A stretch of DNA of 14,678 bases from Chloromonas sp. AAM2. Its lineage: Eukaryota > Chlorophyta > Chlorophyceae > Chlamydomonadales > Chlamydomonadaceae. The notes under the pieces were generated by a model, which was not told where the DNA came from, ran no database searches, and saw nothing but the letters and a program-made list of their open reading frames with translations. The stretch is from NCBI GenBank assembly GCA_004335635.1, contig QAXH01004742.1, positions 944 through 15,621 on the forward strand, written 5' to 3'. Below are positions 9,252-14,678 of the stretch, in pieces; position 1 is the stretch's first letter, and every line of letters begins with the position of its first letter. The translations under genes and the position numbers were made by a program.

Positions 9252-9715
9252 CTAGGTGATGTAGCCCATGTCTGTCACACGCTGGTTTCGCCACAGCAAT
9301 GCGGGGTAGTTGCCACCGTACAAGAACTCCTTCGTAGCGGACATGCACTTGTTCCCTATCAGTGCCTGTCCCAGTTGCCTCTCCAGGCATTGTGTAGTAA
9401 TGTCCATCAAATGCTCTGGGCCAGGGGCGGCTGTGGGCCCAGGGCAAACCACACAGTGTTGGTGATGATGGGGAGCAGCTCGTGGGCACGGCCCAGGCTG
9501 CACAGCAAGTCGCCCAGGCCTCCAACAACAACAGCTTCCGTTGCGAGGCGGACAGTCTCACCACAGTGTTCTCTGCACAGCCCTCTACGTGTGCAATGCA
9601 CATCGCCTGGTAGGGTGACGGGTCCGCAGTTGTTCAGCAGCGCCATGTAGACGTTAGGCAGGTTGGGCAGTGCTTGCCGGTACTCTGCCCGGCTGATGTT
9701 GCTTGAAGTTGCCAT
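9252..9715 (-). pseudogene. Minus-strand coding-like segment with frame change, unidentified
   Basis: The frame from ATG 9715 to 9407 encodes 102 residues with protein-like composition: RAEYRQALPNLPNVYMALLN, later VRLATEAVVVGGLGDLLCSL and HELLPIITNTVWFALG. It then stops. The next minus-strand frame carries on from about 9415 with HLMDITTQCLERQLGQALIG and LYGGNYPALLWRNQRVTDMG to a stop at 9254-9252. Between the two there is no room for an intron, so either a frameshift has broken the gene or one of the segments is chance. The Leu/Ala-rich helices suggest an armadillo- or HEAT-like fold, but I cannot name a family. Confidence 0.3.
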
Positions 9716-9820
9716 GTGTTTGGGTGTCTGCGTCCATGTGTGTGTTATGATAGCACATCATAACCTTGTTACCACGCAACAGCATACACAAGGTCATTCT
9801 GGCTGCTGGCTGCTCCTTGC

Positions 9821-9923
9821 CTTGGAGCACGCCAGCACTCTGAACCGCATGCCGCATATCGCCACAGCTGGTCAGTATGGTCAGGCACCATGCCATGGAT
9901 GTGCTGCGAGGTATGCTGGGCAT
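9821..9923 (-). pseudogene. Short minus-strand coding-like fragment, armadillo-like
   Basis: This frame reads MPSIPRSTSMAWCLTILTSC and then GDMRHAVQSAGVL, which resembles the end of one armadillo repeat and the start of the next (a hydrophobic helix, then D-M-R-x-A-V-x-x-A-G-x-L). It lies about 100 bases upstream, on the minus strand, of the segment ending at 9715 and could be another exon of the same broken or unresolved gene. No clean splice pair joining the two was found. Confidence 0.25.
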
Positions 9924-10114
9924 GACTCCGGATGGTCGCTCAGCTGCACGGCTAAGAAAAACCCAAAGAGGCCCGAGGATGCCAATAAGTTGATATGGCC
10001 TGCAGTTGCCGGGTTCAACACCACGGTTGCTGCTTGGGAGCTTGCCACCGGCCCAGTTGTCGAAAGGCACTCTTCACCGTCACATTGTGCGTAGTGGTTG
10101 TTTTGGTGATTCAC

Positions 10115-10567
10115 AATGCTTTGTTACAGCAGACGCTCACTTGTGCTGTGTTTTAGCCAGCAACTAGGGCTTGTCGTACAACCGTGTCAGAAACGGAAAC
10201 ACAAGAAGCCAGCCAACTCGATGACTATTAATTGCCAACCAGGTAGCAACCAGTTAACGACCACTGGCAGGTCATGCTAGATGCATATGTCTGCAACTTG
10301 AAGAGCATTGTGCACTCGCAGTTTGCAGAGCAGCACCTGAACTTGCACCAGTCGCCCCACACCCACCCAGCCAGCCTGAACCTCCACCCTCTTGCACCAC
10401 ACGCCATGCACTGCTTCGTCATACGCATGCATGACTGAGCTGGAACCTCATTCATCCATCTGACCATGCGCGGCGCTCACACGCCCAGGCAGGCACACAG
10501 CACCTGCTGACCCAGCAAGTTCAGCCAAATGTGACACCTGCCAGCCATAGCTAAGCGGCAAGGCACC
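10115..10567 (+). promoter_or_regulatory. Upstream region of the kinesin gene
   Basis: No coding exon is supported here. It presumably contains the promoter and 5' leader of the kinesin-like gene. An in-frame stop at 10532-10534 bounds the possible start. I see no TATA box, notable repeat or recognisable element. Confidence 0.4.
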
Positions 10568-13500
10568 ATGTCTACCATGTCTATCCGGCCGGACTGGACT
10601 CGAGCCACCAAGGGTGCACCCATTGACACAGTAGTGCGCATTCATGGCGGGAATGAGGGTAAGAATCAAAAAGCGTTTCTGCATGTGTATGGGTGTGAGT
10701 GTGACCGTGTTGTGAAGGACTGGTATTCGTGACCCATTCTCTGGGCCAGCCGGGAACCTGGGATTAAACTGGAACAAATGTCATAAAACAATGTCTTGGC
10801 CTGCGACCCACTTCATCAGGAGACAAGACGGTTATATAGCTCTGCTGCTGTTGACCATCAGACTGAGCTTACCAGCTGTTTGAGCAGCGCAGCCTGCGCT
10901 AGCGGCTGGTCCTTGATGTGGTTCAGTGTGCGCTGTGCAGGCACTCGGCAGGACATCACTTCCTCACGTACCACGGTGTCGCTCATCCGCCCGGGAGCCA
11001 TGCAGGCCAAGCCGTAAGTGGCACAACTCAGTAAGGGCACGTGCATGCCTTTGTGCCGACTGAATTAATTTGTAACATGCTGCGACGGCTGCCGACAATT
11101 TCAATGACATAAAGTTGTTGGCTGTCAATGACACAATGTTTGGCTGTCACGTTTCCAACCAGCATGGAATATGGGCTGTAGTCCTAACAGCACAACCAGC
11201 ATCGGCAACGGCACAAGTGCGTAAGCAAGTAGTCAAAATGTCATGTCATGTTGACAGTATGGAACTGACACCGCGATGTGCAGGGAAGATGAGTATGATG
11301 CCGGGTTTGTGTATGGTCCCGAAGCAAGCAATGTGGACATCTGCAAGCGCTCCCTGGCACCCCTTATCAAGAAGTTTGTGGAAGGCTACAACACCTCAGT
11401 CATTTGCTTCGGAGCCACAGGTAACTGGCACATGTGGCACCAAGGCATGTGCGCACATCTACAGCGCCTGGTATGCATGACTGCATGCCAATGTTCACCC
11501 ACACCTTTAAATACAGGAAAGTGAACTCCAAAAACAAAAACGTGAGTCGTTGGTCGAAGCCTCATGCACACAAGTGCACACTCGCATGACGACATGCACA
11601 TTGGGTTCTAGTCACACCGGACCTGCATATTCATGGCGTTTCCACACCCCTGCCCCTTGCCTGCATCACACTCACACTCAGACCAGCAGGCTGGTGCGAG
11701 AATGTCTGCATGCTGCTTGACTCAGGCGCTGGCAAGACCTTCACGCTAGAGGGGGGCCGCGCGCGGGACGCGGGCCGCACGTCTGCCGAGGGCGACGGCC
11801 TGGTGCACTGTGCAGCGGACGAGCTGTTCAAGCAACTGCACCAGCGGGCAGCGGCAGTGGGTGAGTGAGGCCACAGGACAGGCGTCTACGCACACTGTCA
11901 AGAGTGCACTCAGGACTGTGCATTATCTTAGAGAGGTTGTATGCTACTTTGTATCGCCTGCAGGCATTGCAGACCGAGACTTTTATGTGTACAGCGCGTG
12001 AAGTGCTGTTGTTCTGCTGATGTTGTTGTTGTTGTTGCTGACAACCACATGCACCCTGCAGGACAGCTAGTTACTTGACTTGAAATTCAAGACAGGCAGG
12101 AGTGTTATCGCCAAACCACTTAGGCACTGAGTGACAGCTGGTCGTTGGGATCAGGACAAGCAAGAGTGTTCGTGCGAACCACAGATGGTGTGCGAGTGTT
12201 TTGTCCCATGCACTCAGGCGACCAGATTGCCCAGCGGCGCCGCATGCCCAGCGCCAAGGCCTTTGAGTTCTTCCTCGAGACATCCTTTGTTGAGGTGAGG
12301 GCATGGCCTGGGACTGAGGACTTCCGAGACGTCATGCAGAGATTTGCGCACAGGCTGCACTGCAACAAGGCTGTAAGAATACCTTTGCTCGAATTGTTAT
12401 CTTACTCGGCTGTAGCTCTGCCTGAATTGGCTCCTGCTCCCGCCCTCCAGGTTTACAATGAGGGTGTGCGTGACCTGTTCCAGCGGGGCGCGGCGGGTCA
12501 GGCCCGGCTGCCGGTGTACGAGGACGAACTGGAAGGATACCAGGTGAAGCAGAGCAGGGCTGGGCACGGGTTCAGGCGGTCACTAGTTGGGTTGGACAGC
12601 AATCCATCGTGCTCCGGCTGTGGTCGTGCACAGAATTGACGATTGAACGCATAGCAATGGCACTGACTAGCTGCATGCTACTAGCTGCTGTCCGCCCTGC
12701 TACAACGGCATGCCATCAGGAAGGCCAGTGCTAGTGGGATGACGGCTGACCGGTCACGTTTGAGCTCAGCAGCCTTGTCGCCCTGCCGTTGACCTCTGTC
12801 CTGTCCAGGTGTCAGGCCTGAGCTTCCGGCAGGCGAAAAGCGAGTCTGAGCTGCGCATCGCGTTCAACTCAGGCCGCATGTCTCGCGACACGGGCAACAC
12901 AGACCTGGGCAGCGTGCATGAGAGGGCAGCTGCCATCTTCACCGTTCATCTGGCGCAATACGCGCCAGCAGCTGTGCCTGGGGAGGAGGATAGAGTCATG
13001 GTGAGAGCGTAAGGCTTGGGAACTCACGTTTTGGAACGGTTCAGATCTTACCGGGACACCTTGGAGCACATCCCCATGCCGATCTCGCCTTGCCGGCCTG
13101 TGCATGCACACTCCCATTGCGCTCACGCTCTGTCTGTACACTTTGACATCAGCGCCATACCTGCCCAGCGTCTATGGCATTGCCTCGCAGCAGCCCCGTT
13201 AAATCTTCGACATGCCATCAGTCAGCCACGATCAGCGCCCACAATTTGTTTTTGAAATGACACGTGCTGTAGGTATCTCGTATGATATTCGTTGACATGC
13301 CTGGCGCTGAGCGCTTAGCCATGGATCCCGAGCTCCTGCGGCTGCGGGAGGGGCCGCAACTGAACAAGGGTTTGCTTGGGTTTGCATCGGCACTACGCGA
13401 GTTGGCTGACGCAGGCGCGGCCGGGGGCGCACCCCTGGCAGGCAGTGTCAACGTGGAGAGCAGCGTGCTCACGCGACTGCTGGCGGGTGAGTGGCGTGCA

Positions 13501-14532
13501 TGACTGCAAGCTGCCCTGCCGCGCGCCGCATGCACGTTCCAGGTCAAGAAGAATGGTCATCTGCGACACGTTTGCGTCGGTATGACGACTTAGTACTGGA
13601 CCACGCAGTGAGGCACTGTGTCGCTTACAACCGACACGCAAGTTGTGGTCGTCCGTGACAAGCCTGCGTCGGCAGGCTACCAAACCACGCAGTGATGCAC
13701 GGTAGTCTGTGTCGCTTCCAATGAAACTCAAGTTGTGTTGTTCAGAGCTGTGTGCCGTTCTTGTACCTCAACGGTGGTGACGTTACTGCACACCATGTTA
13801 GTGGCTTGCATGCTTGTCTTGCCGCGCGCCGTTTCAGGTCAAAGATACTGGTAACGGTCGATTACTATCAACCCACGTAGAATGCACGGTAGCCTTTGTC
13901 AATCCCAATGCGAGAGTTGTGTTTTTGTGCAGCTGTGTGTCTCCAAGGCAGTGGCGCTTTGCTTCACACCGTGACAGGGGTGCCCCTGTTTGTCCATCTG
14001 TGCAGATGCTCTGGGTGGCAACTGCCTGGCTCTTGTGGTTGGCTGCTGCCGCCAAGGCTCCTGGGAGCTGTCCCGCACGTGCTGCCAGCACCTCGCACTG
14101 GCTCGCACCGCCCGGACCTTTCCTGTGGTGAACCATGGCAGGTGAAGGGGAAGGCATGCCGGGACAGCTGCTAGCCATAGGACACGCTTATGAGGACTGA
14201 GAGACGGGCGCCAAGTTCACAATGCTGCATTTGGATCGATTCAATCGACACAAGATTCAAGGTTTGGTTTGCTTTGTCCCCCATGCTAGTCTGTGTTGAT
14301 AGGCTTCTTCCAACTAGCAAGGCGCACCATATCCAATACCCATGCACTTCGCCGGTCAGTACTTACGCACACACAATATTCTTGAGCACACAATTGCAGG
14401 GCACGTGGCCTGATGCTTCAGTTGCGGCGTCGCCTGCTGGCCCTCATGGCTGAGCGAGACACACTCAGTGACCAGATGGGCGAACTGCCCGCGGATGGAG
14501 ACCCCAACGCGGTGGCCATCAGCATCGCCAAG
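10568..14532 (+). CDS. Divergent kinesin-like protein, N-terminal motor domain (3' truncated by window)
   Basis: Ten exons: 10568-10658, 10941-11013, 11284-11420, 11726-11860, 12218-12294, 12451-12543, 12809-13000, 13273-13486, 14006-14141 and 14400-14532. Together they give 427 in-frame codons with every intron phase closing; the gene continues past the window. The start ATG lies in CACCATGT and follows an in-frame stop. Kinesin landmarks in order: TVVRIHGGN (strand 1), FVYGPEASNVD and FVEGYNTSVICFG, P-loop GATGAGKT (98-105), SFVEVYNEGVRDLF, RAAAIFTVHLAQ, switch II FVDMPGAER (272-280), LNKGLLGF (296-303) and LTRLLADALGGN. A basic, probably coiled-coil neck follows (384-415). Kinesins hydrolyse ATP to move on or bind microtubules. 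Here the P-loop has Ala for the usual Gln, and the switch I serine motif (N-x-x-S-S-R-S-H) is replaced by NTDLGSVHERAA, so motor activity may be weak or lost. The subfamily could not be assigned; an axonemal or orphan kinesin is possible. Confidence 0.88.
12021..12037. repeat. TTG-type microsatellite in kinesin intron 4
   Basis: A run of TGT/TTG triplets, TGTTGTTGTTGTTGTTG, lies in the intron between exons ending at 11860 and starting at 12218. Confidence 0.85.
13600..13939. repeat. Three diverged copies of a segment of about 70 bp in kinesin intron 8
   Basis: Related blocks occur at 13600-13650, 13684-13754 and 13871-13939. The second and third share CCACG, ATGCACGGTAG, TTGTGTT and AGCTGTGTG in the same order and spacing. 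The first shares ACCACGCAGTG, TGTGTCGCTT and CAAGTTGTG with the second. Just upstream of the first and third, GCCGCGCGCCG followed by CAGGTCAA also recurs (about 13520-13546 and 13822-13842). The duplicated region fills most of the 519-bp intron. Confidence 0.7.
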
Positions 14533-14556
14533 GTGTGAGCACCAAGGCCTGACGGG

Positions 14557-14678
14557 GGTCAACAGGGGTTAACAAGGGAACACTGGTCCTGGTTGGCCTC
14601 TGGTCAACAGGGGTTAACAAGGGAACACTGGTCCTGGTTGGCCTCTGGTCAACAGGGGGGAACAAGGGAACACTGGTC
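14557..14678. repeat. 45-bp tandem repeat at window end, in kinesin intron 10
   Basis: Copies are at 14557-14601, 14602-14646 and 14647-14678 (cut by the window end). The unit starts GGTCAACAGGGGTTAACAAG. The third copy has GGGGGGAAC where the others have GGGGTTAAC. The array begins 24 bases after the donor of the exon ending at 14532 and probably continues beyond the window. Confidence 0.95.

Noticed and set aside
10006..10024. tRNA-like GGGTTCAA box
   Set aside because: No matching A-box or cloverleaf could be drawn around it.
9663..10094. 143-codon plus-strand frame
   Set aside because: Its composition is unlike a folded protein and it is antisense to more protein-like minus-strand fragments.
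11963..12000. Possible extra kinesin exon reading IADRDFYVYS
   Set aside because: No donor gives the phase needed for the next exon, whereas exon 4 joins directly to exon 5 in phase 1.
1..14678. CRISPR array, IS element or phage genes
   Set aside because: The tandem repeats have no unique spacers of regular length, and no transposase or phage protein is visible. The gene structure is eukaryotic.

Overview
This window looks like nuclear DNA from a green alga (Chlorophyta or a close relative). The coding sequence is cut into many short exons (13 to 72 codons). Nearly every exon is bounded by a clean GTGAGT/GTGGGT-type donor and a pyrimidine...CAG acceptor. Two reading frames begin with what look like organelle transit peptides. 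The proteins recognised are KIN17, a plastid-type GDT1/UPF0016 transporter and a kinesin. No bacterial operons, rRNA, tRNA, CRISPR array or intact transposon was found. The genus cannot be given from sequence alone. All gene models were spliced by hand: reading frame and intron phase close at every junction, but no transcript data were available.

Layout. (1) Positions 87-1607, plus strand: the last four exons of KIN17, covering the C-terminal tandem SH3-like/KOW region; the 5' part lies outside the window. (2) 1969-4573, minus strand, convergent with KIN17: an eight-exon gene for a 261-residue protein that I do not recognise. It has a transit-peptide-like N terminus and one C-terminal membrane helix, and one of its introns appears to be GC-AG. 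(3) 4846-7035, plus strand, divergent from gene 2 across only 272 bp: an eight-exon, 351-residue GDT1-family cation transporter with both E-x-G-D signature motifs, closest in character to the chloroplast Mn2+ transporters CMT1/PAM71. (4) About 7036-10567: 3.5 kb without a confident gene. It holds the GDT1 3' region, several small tandem repeats, and three short minus-strand coding-like fragments that may belong to a decayed or unresolved gene. (5) 10568 to the window end, plus strand: the motor domain of a divergent kinesin in ten exons (427 codons), continuing past the window. Its P-loop and switch II are present, but the switch I serine motif is degenerate.

How the parts relate. The divergent pair of genes 2 and 3 shares one short promoter region containing a nested inverted repeat. 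Both products appear to be organelle-targeted membrane proteins, so co-expression is a reasonable hypothesis, not a demonstration. KIN17 and the kinesin have no evident functional link to them. Introns and spacers repeatedly carry short minisatellites (unit lengths 16, 22, 25, about 40 and 45 bp). Some lie right beside splice sites.

The best candidate for something undescribed is the gene 2 protein. I found no defence, mobile or biosynthetic system.
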